The translations under genes were made by a program, and so were the position numbers. This document shows positions 11,953 through 23,456 of a DNA stretch of 64,000 bases, one piece after another (within the stretch, counting starts at the first letter, position 1; every line of letters starts with the position of its first letter). The DNA lies in assembly GCA_963682055.1 (NCBI GenBank), contig OY821742.1, positions 25,887,060-25,951,059 on the forward strand, written 5' to 3'. The DNA comes from Primula veris. Taxonomy: Eukaryota; Streptophyta; Magnoliopsida; Ericales; Primulaceae. The notes under the pieces were generated by a model, which had not been told where the DNA came from, ran no database searches, and saw only the letters and a list, made by a program, of their open reading frames with translations.

Positions 11953-13060
11953 TATTGGCCCGTAACTGTTTAAACCTTAGGGGGGGGGGGGGGGTGAATA
12001 AGGTTTACGTACGATTTTCGCGGAATAAAAAATTTGAGCAATTAACAACGCAAATATTGAAATTTATAACCGAACAAATCTTGGTAACTCTATAAAGCTA
12101 GTTCAACTACGCAAGCAAGCAAAACAAGCAATAATATGAGTGCGGAAAATAAAAGTTAAGGGAAAAGAAATAACACAAGATGTATAGAGGTTCGGTAAAA
12201 CGCGCTTAGTCCTCTCCTCGGTATTCACACTACCGAGTATTTCACTAGAATTTTCTTCCCAAGATTACACCCTAATAAGCTAATCCGTGGATTAAGCTCC
12301 CCCTTACTCTATGAGTATCCCGAATGAAAAGACCTAGAGCGTTTAAGCAATACTCGCTTATAAAGCCTCTACCCGATCACTCGTTCACAGTTGAGTTTAT
12401 AATTCACTCTACAATTTTGAATTGAAATGTATCACTCACTAACAAATAATATCTTGGTGTTTATATGATTACAATAAGATTAGACACAAGAGTATTTATG
12501 AATAAAAGTGAGAAAAATAAAGTATAAGCTTGATTATGATCTTGAAAGAATAGCTTATTTGTGTGTGTGAATTTGGGTGTCTTCATCAAAGGATTTTGGG
12601 GGGTAGATGGAGGATAAATGGTCTTGTTACCGTTGTATGAAGGTTTATGTCTTTACCCATTGGTTTTAACCAATTTCCCATTTTTCCAGAATAAGTCAAA
12701 AAGCTATTTTTTGAAATTCTGCAGAAAACGATCGGTCATTTTCTGTATTTCGACCGGTCGTTTTTATAACCACCTCACTGGTAAATTTTGGACCAAAAAC
12801 GATCGGTCGTTTTGTCCAAAATAATCGGTCATTTTTCTGGCAATTTCTCGATTTTCCCGCTATACTTCGAATGCTCGTAACTTCTTCGTTTTAAGTCCGA
12901 TTATGGTTCCGCTTGAACCTTTGGCTTCGTATTTAAGCACGCTATCATTTTGAACCTTTAACATGCTAGATAAAATGATTAGTATGCAAAATGAGCTTTT
13001 ATCATGTTTTACAAATTTTGTTATCATTAAAACAATCGATTAGAAGAACATCGTTCAACA
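11953..13060 (-). repeat. 3' LTR of Copia A (1108 bp)
   Basis: It matches 19940-21042 over its whole length. The right end is CGTTCAACA (13060); the left end is TATTGGCCC where the partner has TGTTGACCC, so the terminal dinucleotide has mutated. A run of 15 G lies at 11980-11994, where the partner has 7 G. An array of four hairpin motifs (see 15284-15412) lies at 12726-12835. Confidence 0.93.
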
Positions 13061-13075
13061 ATCTCTCCCTTTTTG
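13061..13075 (-). promoter_or_regulatory. polypurine tract of Copia A
   Basis: Directly abutting the 3' LTR, the minus strand reads AAAAAGGGAGAGAT, the expected primer for plus-strand synthesis. Confidence 0.8.
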
Positions 13076-13824
13076 ATGTTGACAAAATATTGACATTAAA
13101 CGTATTATAAGCTCTTTTTGCTAAACCAAAAATATAATCGAGATGTGTAAGGGACGTTTACTAGGGTAAAAGGTTTTGTTGAAAAACGAGTAAATGTCAC
13201 AACATCCGATAAAACGAAGTTTTTCAAAGCTAAAAGTTTTGAAGGACAAAGAAAGGACAAATGCAAGGGAAAAATTGGTCATAGTTTTGCCTAAAAACGT
13301 TTAATCGCCACAAATGAAAAATCATATAAAACACAACCCAATTTACAAGATATTTTGCGCACAAATTTCAATAACATTAAATATGATAATAACGCATTCA
13401 TCTAGAATAATAATCGTCAAACTCACAAAGTATTAAAAAGCAACATAACACAAATGTAAAAAAACGCTCCATAACATAAATGCTAGCGAAGAAGGTTTGC
13501 TACTTATTACATCATAAAACGTTGTTCGAAAGTAGAAGCTTAAAAGAAATACAATGCAAAATAAAATGAAACGAAGGGGTATTTCTCCCCCTTTGACATC
13601 ATCAAAAAAATATCCGCCTAACGGCGGTGGGAGGTCGCATTGTTGTCCTCGTCGTCGTCATCGGCATTTAGACCAGGAAGATCCGGAAAGTATGCGAAGA
13701 ACTTCGCCCTTTGCTCGGCGCTTAATCGATCAAGTTCGTCAAGCTTTTCTTGACCCGGATTTAAGAAGCGAAACATGCTTCGGGTCACTTGCGCATTTCG
13801 ATATGTGTCAATGTAGAGATCATT
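13076..13824 (-). other. non-coding 3' segment of Copia A
   Basis: Between the polypurine tract and the extra ORF I see no domain. The tail next to 13825 (13600-13824) keeps a protein-like composition in the frame of the extra ORF but is full of stops, so it may be its decayed C-terminus. Confidence 0.5.
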
Positions 13825-15003
13825 TTAAAATTGGTCGGTGCGCGGGAGCGGGTTGGACGATCCTACTTTAGCTTTGCCTCGACCTCGAGAGGGGCGAGAA
13901 GATGTAGGGATGTCGGTTGGGGGAATGGACTCGGAGGAAATTTGCAAATCCTCACGAGGGGTGACTATCGGTGTGGCCTTGGGGCCGACATACTCTTCCT
14001 CCTCATGGGGAAGAGGGGCGTAGTCGGGGCCGGACACCTTTCTACCCGACCAAGTTATGGTCCTTTTGGTAGTATCGAATTTGATGTACATTTGGGCTAG
14101 ATAAGCAACGTCCTAAATGTGTTTATCCTTATTCTTAAAAGGAGTTCCACCGGGAGCGAGGTGGAGGTCCTTTAAGATGGCGGAAATGAGAGCACCGTAA
14201 GGGAGCCCATTTTTGGATTTATTCTTAAGAGAATCCATTTTGAAAAATATGAGCGTGGCAAAGTCAAGTTTTACTTGACGATGGATGCACCCTAGGAGAA
14301 AAATGTATTCATTTGTTATATCGGTAAAATTTGATGAATGAGGGAGTACGATGTGTGAAAGGATATGCTAGGTCATTTTATTATTAAAAAGAAGGCCGTG
14401 AGCCTTATTGGAGCGGTTGTTGTGGTTTGGATGAAAAAGCTCGTCTTTGAGATCATTAAAGCTATCAATCTCGAGCATTTCGTAAAGTTCGTCACTTTGC
14501 TCGTACACTCCGTCGTCATCTAGGTTTAAGAGATTTTGTAATCGGTCTATACCGTAAACAAAGGGTTGGTCATACATAGAGGAGCGTAAATGAAATGTGT
14601 TACCCCTACCCTTATCAACTACTAAATTCGCATAAAATCCGTAGACGTTTTCATGAAAAAATGGCTCTTTCAAGGTAAGAATAGTGTCTAATTTTTGGAA
14701 TTGAAGACGATTCATAAGGAATGAAAAACATTCAAGGAAGAGAGGCATGTCGATTGTAAAGTTGGACAAGATACCTCTTTTGGTGATGGTCGATGGATAA
14801 GAAGGAGGGAGTGAGCCGGATGGAGGAAGCCATGCTGAAGGGGCACCAAAGCCCGTACGAGGAGCGGCGTCGGTTGGAGGAGCGGTGTTCGAGGCGGCGG
14901 CTCGAGGAGCGCGGGGAACATGCGAACGGAGAGAGGATGTAGGCACGTATTCATCCTCACTTTCATCAACGAGTGATGGTTGAGCTTTCTTTGAATGACC
15001 CAT
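13825..15003 (-). pseudogene. extra ORF 3' of pol in Copia A (plant transposon-protein domain)
   Basis: One frame from Met at 15003 runs to 13825, about 390 codons, with only two stops: TAG near 14367 and TAG near 14110. The first 75 residues are Pro/Ser/Ala-rich and probably disordered. The core has VYGFYANLVV, then FVYGIDRLQNLLNLDDDGVYE, and later NGLPYGALISAILKDLHLAPGG. This block order resembles the domain called putative plant transposon protein, which is found as an accessory protein in several retroelements. SIRE elements carry an env-like ORF in this position, but I see no signal peptide or membrane span, so env-like would be a name of position only. A promoter-like motif array lies 280-410 bp upstream. 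Confidence 0.65.
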
Positions 15004-15283
15004 TTTTGGATTAAAAGAGTTTTTAAAAAAATTAGGGTTTTTAAGAAATTTGGGTTTTTAAGAAAAAAAATCAATGGATTGGTGATTATATGGATAATAA
15101 GTGAATTAGGGTATATATTATAGAGATTGAAATAGTTTTTGGGGAATTTTTGAAAGATTTTGAGGAAGGGGGCGAATTTGGGAGAGAGAGAGGGGGTTGA
15201 AATTGTGTTGAATGAAAAAAAAATAGGGTTGAAGGATTTTAAAAAGCTGAAAAACAGAAAAATGAACGGTCGTTATATGGATT

Positions 15284-15412
15284 TCGACCGGTCGTTCTGG
15301 GTAAAAAAATTACCCGAGACCATCTAGAAAAACGATCGGTCGTTGGAAGTTAGATCGGTTGTCTGAAAAAAAAAAGACCGGTCGTTTTTATATAGTCGAC
15401 CGGTCGACTGTA
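15284..15412 (-). repeat. internal array of hairpin motifs upstream of the extra ORF
   Basis: Six variants of a short inverted repeat, (A)ACGA-YCGG-TCGTT, lie in 130 bp: GAACGGTCGTT, CGACCGGTCGTT, AACGATCGGTCGTT, AGATCGGTTGTC, AGACCGGTCGTT and GTCGACCGGTCGAC. The same motif, in a similar order and with matching flanks (AAAAGCT before, TTTCGACCGGTCGTT second), occurs in the LTRs of A and C. Confidence 0.85.
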
Positions 15413-15483
15413 AACTGACACAGAACAAGAATTTTTTACACTTTTCGACACCGATTTGGCAAAAAAATTCATATAAAATCAAT

Positions 15484-15486
<3 letters not shown>

Positions 15487-15515
<29 letters not shown>
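15487..15515. repeat. AT microsatellite
   Basis: Uninterrupted AT dinucleotide run between the extra ORF region and RNase H of Copia A. Confidence 0.95.
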
Positions 15516-15517
<2 letters not shown>

Positions 15518-15561
15518 AGTCACACATCAAACATACCTAACTCTCGTCAAATAAAACAAAA

Positions 15562-17107
15562 TTATTCCTCGTTAAGGGGTTTTGTAAAAATATCGGCTAA
15601 TTGCCTATCGGTACATATATATTCAAGTATAATATCCCCTTTTTGAACATGATCCCTTAGCAAGTGATGTCGTAAATTTATATGTTTAGTACGAGAGTGT
15701 TGGATCGGATTTTTTGAAAGATTTATTGCACTAGTATTATCACACAAAATAGGCACACTATCAAAAGATAATTCAAAGTCATTCAATTGTTGACGCATCC
15801 AAAGGATTTGCGCACAACGTATTCCGCCTCCGCCATAGAAAGTGCAACCGAATTTTGCTTCTTGCTATGCCAAGAAACTAAAGCATTTTCTAAAAAATGG
15901 CAAGTGCCACTAGTACTTTTTCTATCTAAACGACAACCGGCAAAGTTGGCATCGGAATAGCCAACCAAATCAAAAGTGGTATCATGTGGATAAAACAATC
16001 CTAAATTACATGTACCTACAAGATGTCTAAATATGCGCTTAACGGATATCACATGCGATTTCTTAGGACAAGATTGATACCTAGCACACAAGCAAACACT
16101 AAACAAGATATCGGGTCTACTTGCGGTTAAATATAAGAGAGATCCAATCATACCTCTATATAGCTTTTGGTCCACGCTTTTACCCGATTCATCCTTGTCT
16201 AGTTTTGTTGCCGGACTCATTGGAGTTCCTAGCGACTTTGCATCGCTCATGTTGAACCGTTTGAGCAAGTCACTTGTATATTTGGCTTGATTTACGAAAA
16301 TTCCGTCCTTAGTTTGTTTGATTTGAAATCCAAGGAGTAGGTAAGTTCACCCATCATGCTCATCTCGAATTCGCCTTGCATACATTTAGAAAACTCCTCG
16401 CACATGCGAGCATTAGTAGCACCAAAAATGATATCATCAACATAAATTTGAATTAAAAGCATGTCTTTTCCATCTTTTTTAATAAAAAAGAGTAGTATCC
16501 AAAGTACCACGAGAAAAACCTTTTTCAATCAAAAACTTACTAAGTCTCTCATACCAAGCTCGGGGTGCTTGTTTTAAACCATAAAGTGCTTTTTGAAGTT
16601 TGTAAACATGATCGGAAAACTCATGATTTTCAAAATCGGGTGGTTGTTTTACATAAACTTCCTCATTTATAAAACCTTTTAAAAATGCACTTTTAACATC
16701 CATTTGAAACAATTTAAAGCGTTTAAAAGAAGCATAAGCAAGCAACATCCTAATGGCTTCTAGTCTAGCTACGGGTGCGTAAGTTTCATCGAAATCAATG
16801 CCTTCTTCTTGGTTATACCCTTGAGCCACTAGTCTAGCCTTATTTCTAATGACTACCCGGATTCATCCATCTTATTATGAAATATCCATTTCGTACCTAT
16901 GATGGTTTTCTCACGCGGTCTAGGAACTAAAGTCCATACGTTACTACGCTCGAATTGATTTAATTCGTCATGCATAGCTAATACCCAACTCTCATCGAGT
17001 TCCGCTTCATGAATGTTCTTAGGCTCTAATTGAGACAAGAATGCAAGATGGTTAACTAAATTTCTCAATGAAGAACGTGTATGCACTCTTTCTCCCAGGT
17101 TACCCAA
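15562..17107 (-). pseudogene. Reverse transcriptase and RNase H of Copia A
   Basis: Copia RT is recognised by [32 protein letters not shown], then [50 protein letters not shown] and the catalytic box IYVDDIIFGATN near 16430-16470. RNase H follows with TASRPDILFSV, VGYSDANFAGC, DRKSTSG and SMAEAEYV, and ends CDNTSAINLSKNP then LADIFTKPL at 15562. A stop follows DESG at 16853, frameshifts lie near 16500 and near 15795, and one more lies near 16290. The catalytic Asp pair is present, but the frame is not intact. Confidence 0.94.
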
Positions 17108-17200
17108 GATTAATTCTTGCGGATGGTGATTGACAAACCTCCATTCTTGAGGAAAATCGTCATGAATATGTACACTAGATTCTAGGTCCGTTTGAAGTCT

Positions 17201-18091
17201 CTATATAGTGACTTCTTCAACAACGGGTTCAACCTCTATACTAGGCGTAATCTCTAAGCTAGATGTAACATGATTAGAAGAAGATGCATTATGAAAAATA
17301 TCATCATCAATATTATGAACAATTGATGGTTTATCAATCGTCGGTAAATTCTCATCAAAAGAGACATGTACCGATTCTTCCACCAATAAGGTTCTTTTAT
17401 TAAAAATTCTATACGCTTTACTCAATAGAGCATATCCAAAGAAAATTCCTTCATCGGACTTAGCATCGAATTTTCCCAAATTATCCTTACCATTATTATG
17501 AACATAGCATTTGCAACCAAATGCACGTAAATGAGAAATATTGGGCTTTCGCTCATTCCATAATTCATAAGGTGTCTTTTTCAACATGGGCCTAATTAAG
17601 GCTCTATTTAAAATGTAACAAGTGGAATTTATGGCTTCGGCCCAAAAATACTTTGACAAATTATTTTCACAAAGCATGGTCCGTGTCGTTTCCTCTAGGG
17701 TTCTATTCTTCGTCTTTACTACCCCATTTTGTTGGGGCGTACGAGTGGCTGAAAAATTATGATCAATACCATTTTCATCACAATAAGTTTGAAATGGAGT
17801 ATTTTCAAATTCCTTACCATGAGCGGTTCGGATACTTTTAATCATATAACCATTTCGTGTTTGGAGCTTTTTGCAAATAATAGAGAATTCTCTAAATGCT
17901 TCATGCTTATGAGTTAAAAACAAAACCCAAGTAAAATGACTAAAATCGTCAACCATGACGAATGCATATGCACGCCCTCCAAGACTAAGTGTCCGGGAGG
18001 GACCAACTAAGTCCATATGAATGAGCTCCAAACAACGAGTAGTAGTGATAATATTTTTAGACTTTGTGACAATGAATGATGAATGATGCAA
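17201..18091 (-). pseudogene. Integrase of Copia A with lost catalytic residues
   Basis: A 296-codon open stretch covers the core: LELIHMDLVGPSRTLSLGG (first Asp kept), then KSIRTAHGKEFEN, then ATRTPQQNGVVKTKNRTLEE and LRAFGCKCYV. In copia integrases the second and third catalytic positions are Asp in a DHG context and Glu in a VER context. Here they read A (TAHG) and K or T (VVKTKN), so both acidic residues are gone while the frame is still open. The upstream pre-integrase His/Cys zinc region is deleted. The protein would not be able to catalyse strand transfer. Confidence 0.9.
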
Positions 18092-18431
18092 TGCGATTTT
18101 TCAAAAATGACTTTGTAACCCAAGTCGCAAAGTTTACTTATACTAAGCAAGTTATGTTTAAGACCATCAACATGCAATACATTATCAATAATAACATTTG
18201 ATAGTTTAGAAATACTACCAATACCGATAACTTTGAAATCCAAACCAAGTCATTTCTATTTAATTTATATCTATAAGGGTAATAGACATAATCCTCAAAG
18301 TGATCACAACGGTTGCAAGTAAGACATTTAACGTGCACACTTGGTTTAACAAAACGATTATAAACTAAGTCATTTTTATGCAAGTTGTTTTTACGAGAGT
18401 AACTTGGTCGTCTATTTTCATTTTTAGTCAT
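18007..18431 (-). pseudogene. protease and pre-integrase remnant of Copia A
   Basis: A degraded second zinc knuckle (VKCLTCNRCDHFEDYVYYPY) near 18300-18350 runs into IGIGSISKLSNVIIDNVLHV and GLKHNLLSISKLCDLGYKV near 18120-18240. The protease active-site region (D-S-G) that should lie between them is missing, so a deletion of roughly 70 codons joins LVW to DFKVIG in a different frame. A second deletion after CDLGYKVIFE removes the pre-integrase zinc-binding part. Confidence 0.75.
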
Positions 18432-18481
18432 TTGTTTGGTGAATAGATTTTTATGCTTTGCCGTTAGAAGTGGGTTGTATC

Positions 18482-19871
18482 CTACACCGGTTTATCATAC
18501 GCGCCTTGTTGAGAAGTTAATATAGTACTTAACATTTTACTTCCTTTAGTGAACTTAGCAAGAGTAAGTTCGGCGCTATCCGCCTTAAGTTTACATGAAC
18601 TAAGGTCATTTACTAACTTATCATTTTCCATGGTAAGTTCGGCATTTTTAGAGGTGAGTGAGTCATTTTTTATAGCTAAGTTTTCAAGTTCGTCTTGTAA
18701 AGTAATTAGCTTTTTTCTAAAGGATTTGTTTTTACCTCTAGCTTTTTCTAAAGAAGCTAACACATCATTTATGTCAAAACAATCATAACTAGAAAGAGAA
18801 GAGTTAGAGGAGTGGAAGTTTACATCCTTGGTTTCCTCTTCTCTAGCCATGAGACATAGGTTTGCGACTTCTTCATTGTCGCTATCGGAGCTATCATCAT
18901 CGCTCCCCCATGCGGCCATGAATGCCTTCTTGTATTTCTTTTTCTTTTCGAACTTGTCCTTTTTCTTCAAGGGACATTCATTTTGCATATGGCCGGGTTT
19001 GTGACATTTATAGCAAATAATTTCATCCTTATTGTTCGATTTGTCGGATGGCTCTCCCTTATATTCTTTTTTTTCGAAATCGTTGTCCGTCCTTCTTTTT
19101 CCAACTTAGGAACTTGTTGTAGCGTTTGGCGAATAGTGCCATTTCATCATCCTCACTAGAGGAGTCGTTATCGCTATCGTTATTCGTTGTACTTTTGAAG
19201 GCGATGTCTTTCTTCTTTTTCGAGTCATCCTCTTGTTTTCGAGTTGTCATGTCTAGTTTATGAGTGTTTAAGGATCCTATGAGGTTGTCGAGAGAAAGAA
19301 TGTTCATATCCTTGGCTTCTTGTATAGCCGTCACTTTTGATTCCCATTTTCTCGGAAGACTTCTTAGGATCTTTGTCACCATCTCCTTGCTAGAATACAC
19401 TTTTTCAAGTCATTTAAGATCGTTAGTAATTTTAGTAAAACGAGTGTACATAGAGGCAATAGACTCATCATCATCAACTTTAAAAAGTTCGTAATCATGA
19501 ATAAGCATGCTAATTTTAGAGTCTTTAACTTGATTAGTTCCCTCGTGCATAATAGGTAGCTTATCCCACATTTGCTTAGCGGTATCACAACCGAAAATCT
19601 TATCATACTCACTAGGCGAGAGCGCACAAGTTATGGAAGTCATAGCTCTACAATTTAGAGAAAAAGCATGGCGTTCATCCGTGTCGAGTTCCTCTACGAG
19701 TTTATCTAAACTATTTCTCATATGCGTTTTATAGCCTTTGCTAATGCTAATCCATTTGTATATTTCGTAACCACATAGAAATTTTTTCATAAGATCTCTC
19801 CAATACGGATAGTTTGTACCGTCAAAGAACGGGGACCTAGTTATGGATTTTGAGTCAGCGTACGAAGACAT
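18482..19871 (-). pseudogene. gag of Copia A
   Basis: Start Met at 19871 (MSSYADSKSITRSPFFDG). It contains DGTNYPYWRDLMKKFL and MHEGTNQVKDSKISMLIHD, typical of the copia gag UBN2-like core, and a CCHC zinc knuckle CYKCHKPGHMQNEC at about 18975-19015. A coiled-coil-like stretch lies near 18560-18740 (ENLAIKNDSLTSKNAELTMEND). A TGA replaces a sense codon at 19410, and a frame change occurs in an A-run near 19070. The rest reads through to 18482. Confidence 0.9.
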
Positions 19872-19924
19872 ATCGGATCTTTAAACAAAAAAAAAATCGT
19901 TAGATTGTATAAATAGAAGAGCTA

Positions 19925-19937
19925 GGCTTTGATACCA
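19925..19937 (-). promoter_or_regulatory. tRNA-iMet primer binding site of Copia A
   Basis: Two bases inside the 5' LTR, the minus strand reads TGGTATCAAAGCC, one mismatch from the standard TGGTATCAGAGCC complement of initiator tRNA-Met. Confidence 0.9.
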
Positions 19938-20440
19938 ATTGTTGACCCGTAAGTGTCTAAACCTTAGAGGGGGGATGAATAACGTTTACGTACGATTTTC
20001 GCGGAATAAAAAATTTGAGCAATTAACAACGAAAATATTGAAATTTATAACCGAACAAATCTTGTTAACTCTATAAAGCTAGTTCAACTACGCAAGCAAG
20101 CAAAACAAGCAATAATATGAGTGCGGAAAATAAAAGTTAAGGGAAAAGAAATAACACAAGATGTATAGAGGTTCGGCAAAACACGCCTAATCCTCTCCTC
20201 GGTATTCACACTACCGAGTATTTCACTAAAATCTTCTTTCCAAGATTACACCTTAACGAGCTAATCCGCAGATTAAGCTTCCCCTTACTCTATGAGTATC
20301 CCGAATGAAAAGACCTAGACCTTTTAAGCAATACTCGCTTATAAAGCCTCTACCCGATCACTCGCTCACAATTGAGTTTATAATTCACTCTACAATTTTG
20401 AATTGAAATTTATCACTCACTAACAAATAATATCTTGGTG

Positions 20441-20446
20441 TTTATA
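20441..20446 (-). promoter_or_regulatory. candidate TATA box of Copia A LTR
   Basis: The minus strand reads CATATAAACACC, about 600 bp from the LTR start and 500 bp from its end, a sensible place for the U3/R border. The same sequence is in the 3' LTR near 12460. Confidence 0.5.
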
Positions 20447-20704
20447 TGATTACAATAAGATTACACACAAGAGTATTTATGAATAAAAGTGAGAAAAATA
20501 AAGTATAAGCTTGATTATGATCTTGAAAGAATAGCTTATTTGTGTGTGTGAATTTGGGTGTCTTCATCAAAGGATTTTGGGGGGTATATGAAGGATAAAT
20601 GGTCTTGTTACCGTTGTATGAAAGTTTATATCTTTTACCCATTGGTTTTAACCAATTTCCCATTTTTCCAGAATAAGTCAAAAAGCTATTTTTTTAAATT
20701 CTGT

Positions 20705-20816
20705 AGAAAACGATCGGTCGTTTTCTGCATTTCGACCAGTCATTTTTATAACGACCTCACTGGTCAATTTTGGACCAAAAACGATCGGTCGTTTTGTCCA
20801 AAACGATCGGTCGTTT
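20705..20816 (-). repeat. hairpin-motif array in Copia A 5' LTR
   Basis: Four variants of AAAACGATCGGTCGTTTT lie about 225-340 bp from the LTR start, upstream of the TATA box: the exact 18-mer near 20707, then CGACCAGTCA, then two close copies separated by GTCCA. Confidence 0.9.
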
Positions 20817-21047
20817 TTCTGGCAATTTCTCGGTTTTCCCGCTATACTTCGTATGCTCGTAACTTCTTTGTTTTAAGTCCGATTATGGTTCTGCTTGAAC
20901 CTTTGGTTTCATATTTAAGTACTCTATCATTTTGAACCTTTAACATGCTAGATAAAATGATTAGTATGCAAAACGAGCTTTTATCATGTTTTACAAATTT
21001 TGTTATCATTAAAACAATCGATTAGAAGAACATTGTTCAACAAAATC

Positions 21048-21696
21048 CATCTGCAGGGTTTGCACGAACAAAACTTATAATCTGAAGGGAGTATCATCAT
21101 TACCTTACGGGATGTGGATTTATTTTATTACTAAAAACACTTATACGAATAATGATGCCATCCAACTCATTAAGTTTATTGACTCGTGACGAATCTCACC
21201 ATGTATGAATCAAAATGACAAACACATACATACATGTCTAAATAGAAATATAGGAATTAAGAGCATAAACAATAACCATGACCATGAGTTATAAATCATT
21301 TTGTCTAGTCAGTCACCAAATGATTATTTTGTAACAGTCCTGCTTAATACACACAAAGTGCACTAGTAAATGGAGTTGGAATTAACCGTTCACTGTAGTC
21401 AAGACAGACCTACTAAAACCACATACTACAAACTCTACTGATGGTGTGTCCATTTCCATCTAAAGTTGTAAACATATAACATATATTCTATTAGAACCGA
21501 CAGTCTAATCTTCCGTGTGTAATCTGTACTCTACACACTAAACCATCTACTAAATAGAATAATAGACACTTATTTAGTTATTCAAATAATAATGAAAAAT
21601 AATAATTGCTCATATTATTCTCATTAAATAGATCAATTCAAAACATTGTCAAATATAAATCCAAAAAGAAGCATGTCTTTTAGTATATTTCTAACA
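21048..21696 (-). repeat. 3' LTR of Copia B, proximal part
   Basis: It continues B's LTR after the Copia A insertion. It matches 27000-27660 closely (for example CAGTCACCAAATGATTATTT and GATGGTGTGTCCATTTCCAT). It starts TGTTAGAAATATAC at 21696 on the minus strand, preceded by a weak purine tract. Confidence 0.92.
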
Positions 21697-21712
21697 ATTT
21701 GCCACTATAGAC

Positions 21713-22243
21713 TTAAAGCCATGCTGACATACATCTCACTCTCATGTTCTCCACATGCCTACTAAAAGTATTCGCTGGAAGACTTTTAGTGAATGGATCT
21801 GCTAGGTTGTTCCCCGATGCAATCTTAGTCACCACCACATCTCCTCTTTCTATGGTCTCTCGTATAACATGATACTTCCCCTGTATGTGCTTAGCCTTCT
21901 TGTGTGTTCTAGGTTTCTTCGCATTCGCAACCACCCCACTATTATCGCAATAAATTGTAATAGGTGACTGTGCAGAAGGTACCATACCAAAATCCAAAAG
22001 AAAGTTCCGGAGCCACACAGCCTCTTTAGCTTCGTCATTGGTAGCCACATACTCGGCTTCCATAGTTGAATTTGCAACGTAATCTTACTTGATACTTCTC
22101 CATCTAATGGCTCCACCTCCTAATGTGAACACATTTCCAGAGGTTGATTTTCTGGAATCCATATCTGACTGAAAATATGAGTCTGTATACCCAGTAAGCT
22201 CTAGACTATCCACACTGTAAACCAACATGTAATCTCTAGTTCT
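21713..22243 (-). pseudogene. RNase H of Copia B
   Basis: Reads RTRDYMLVYSVDSLELTGYT, then DSRKSTSGNVFTLGGGAIRW, a TAG, then MEAEYVATNDEAKEAVWLR, CDNSGVVANAKKPRTHKK and NNLADPFTKSLP, ending at 21713. This is the C-terminal half of copia RNase H. The N-terminal side is cut at 22243, where Copia C sequence begins. RT is absent. Confidence 0.9.
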
Positions 22244-23441
22244 TTAAAATTCTAAGCGCAACTAACAAGCCAACTAGCTCAATATATGTTTGCGATAATA
22301 AATATGCGATGATAATGTATGAATAAATTGAAACATGCGCACAATCACAAAAATATAAGTTCCGAAAAGTAAAAGTTAAGGAAATAAATTGACACCGCGA
22401 TTTATAGAGGTTCGGCAAATCGGCCTACGTCCTCTCCTCGGTATTCAAGCTACCGAGTATTTCACTTAAAATCTTCTTTACGATTTTACAAATCCTATCG
22501 AGCTCAATCAATCGATTAGTTCACCCTCTACCCGAGGTTCCTACTCTTGATACAAGTGCAAGCGAACACGTCTACGAGTCAATGACTCCCCCTCACTCTA
22601 TGAGTACCCAAGTGTTTAACCTAGAAATTTTAACCAACACTTTGGCTTAAAAGCTTCTACCCAAACACTCACACACAAATGAGCTTATAAAACGCTCTTT
22701 ACAAAATTGTTGAAATTAAAACAACTCTCACAATTTGATTGCTTCTAAATAAGCTAATTTGTGATATTTGATGTTGTTCGATCTTGGTTTGAGCTTGTAT
22801 TCGCTTTCTCTTCAATTTCTCTATTTTTGAGCTTTTTCTCACCAATGGTGATTTTAACTATTTTTGGATGGAAAGAGGTTGAAGGATTATGATTTGTATC
22901 TCTTGGCATTTTCCAAACAATGAATTTTGGGAGGTATTTGAAGGATAAATGGCCTTCTTACCATTGTATGAGGTGTTATGCTTTTATCCATTGGTTTTAA
23001 GCAATTTCCCAGAATAAGCTGAAAAGCTGTTTTTGAAATCTGAAGAAAACGATCGGTCATTTTCTGCATTCGATCGGTCGTTTTCAGAAAGCGATCGGTC
23101 GTTTTATAGATTGGACCGGTCGTTTAAAAGACAACATCACTGGAAGAATTTTGGACCAAAACGATCGGTCATTTTTGTCCAGACAATCGGTCGTTTTCTG
23201 GCAATCTTCAGTATTCCCGCTTTACTTCGAATGCTTGTAATTTCTTCGTTTTAGCTCCGATTTTGGTTCCCCTTGAACTGTTGGCTTCGTATTTGATTAC
23301 TCTATCTTTCTGGCATGAAATTTACATTTTCTCTTTTTGGAAAAGACAAAGCATTATATCATCGAAATAGATAAGTCGTAAAATCATTAAAACATAATCA
23401 AACTTATAATCAAAATTAATTATTGAACCCATGGTTCAACA
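22244..23441 (-). repeat. 3' LTR of Copia C, lacking its last ~66 bp
   Basis: It starts TGTTGAACCATGGG at 23441 (minus strand) and matches 25161-26187. The terminal part, with the G-tract and TGTTGGCCTG, that is present in the right LTR is absent here. It carries six hairpin motifs at 23045-23200. Confidence 0.9.
23045..23200 (-). repeat. hairpin-motif array in Copia C LTR
   Basis: Six variants, including GCGATCGGTCGTTTT and GGACCGGTCGTTT, with the same interspersed CATCACTGG and TTTGGACCAAAA blocks as in Copia A. The right LTR has five at 25968-26095. Confidence 0.9.
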
Positions 23442-23456
23442 ATCTCCCCCATTTTG
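23442..23456 (-). promoter_or_regulatory. polypurine tract of Copia C
   Basis: The minus strand reads AAAATGGGGGAGAT immediately before the 3' LTR. Confidence 0.85.

Larger units (their letters stand above)
11953..21042 (-). mobile_element. SIRE-like Ty1/copia element A, nested in LTR of B
   Basis: A complete but inactive insertion bounded by a perfect duplication AAATC (11948-11952 and 21043-21047). On the minus strand: 5' LTR, tRNA-iMet primer site, gag, protease remnant, integrase, RT, RNase H, an extra ORF, polypurine tract, 3' LTR. Integrase before RT marks Ty1/copia. LTRs over 1 kb, zinc-knuckle gag and an extra ORF after pol fit the SIRE/Maximus type. Multiple stops, frameshifts and two internal deletions show it cannot move on its own. 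Confidence 0.93.
19940..21042 (-). repeat. 5' LTR of Copia A (1103 bp)
   Basis: It begins TGTTGAACAATG at 21042 and ends GGGTCAACA at 19940 on the minus strand, with clean TGT...ACA ends. It contains a hairpin-motif array at 20705-20816, an E2F-type site (TTTTCCCGC on the plus strand near 20834), a TATA box at 20441-20446 and a G-tract near its inner end. Confidence 0.94.

Noticed and set aside
12726..12835. Regularly spaced short repeats that look a little like a CRISPR array
   Set aside because: Repeats are only about 18 bp and variable, spacers are shared between copies, and the setting is a plant retrotransposon LTR.
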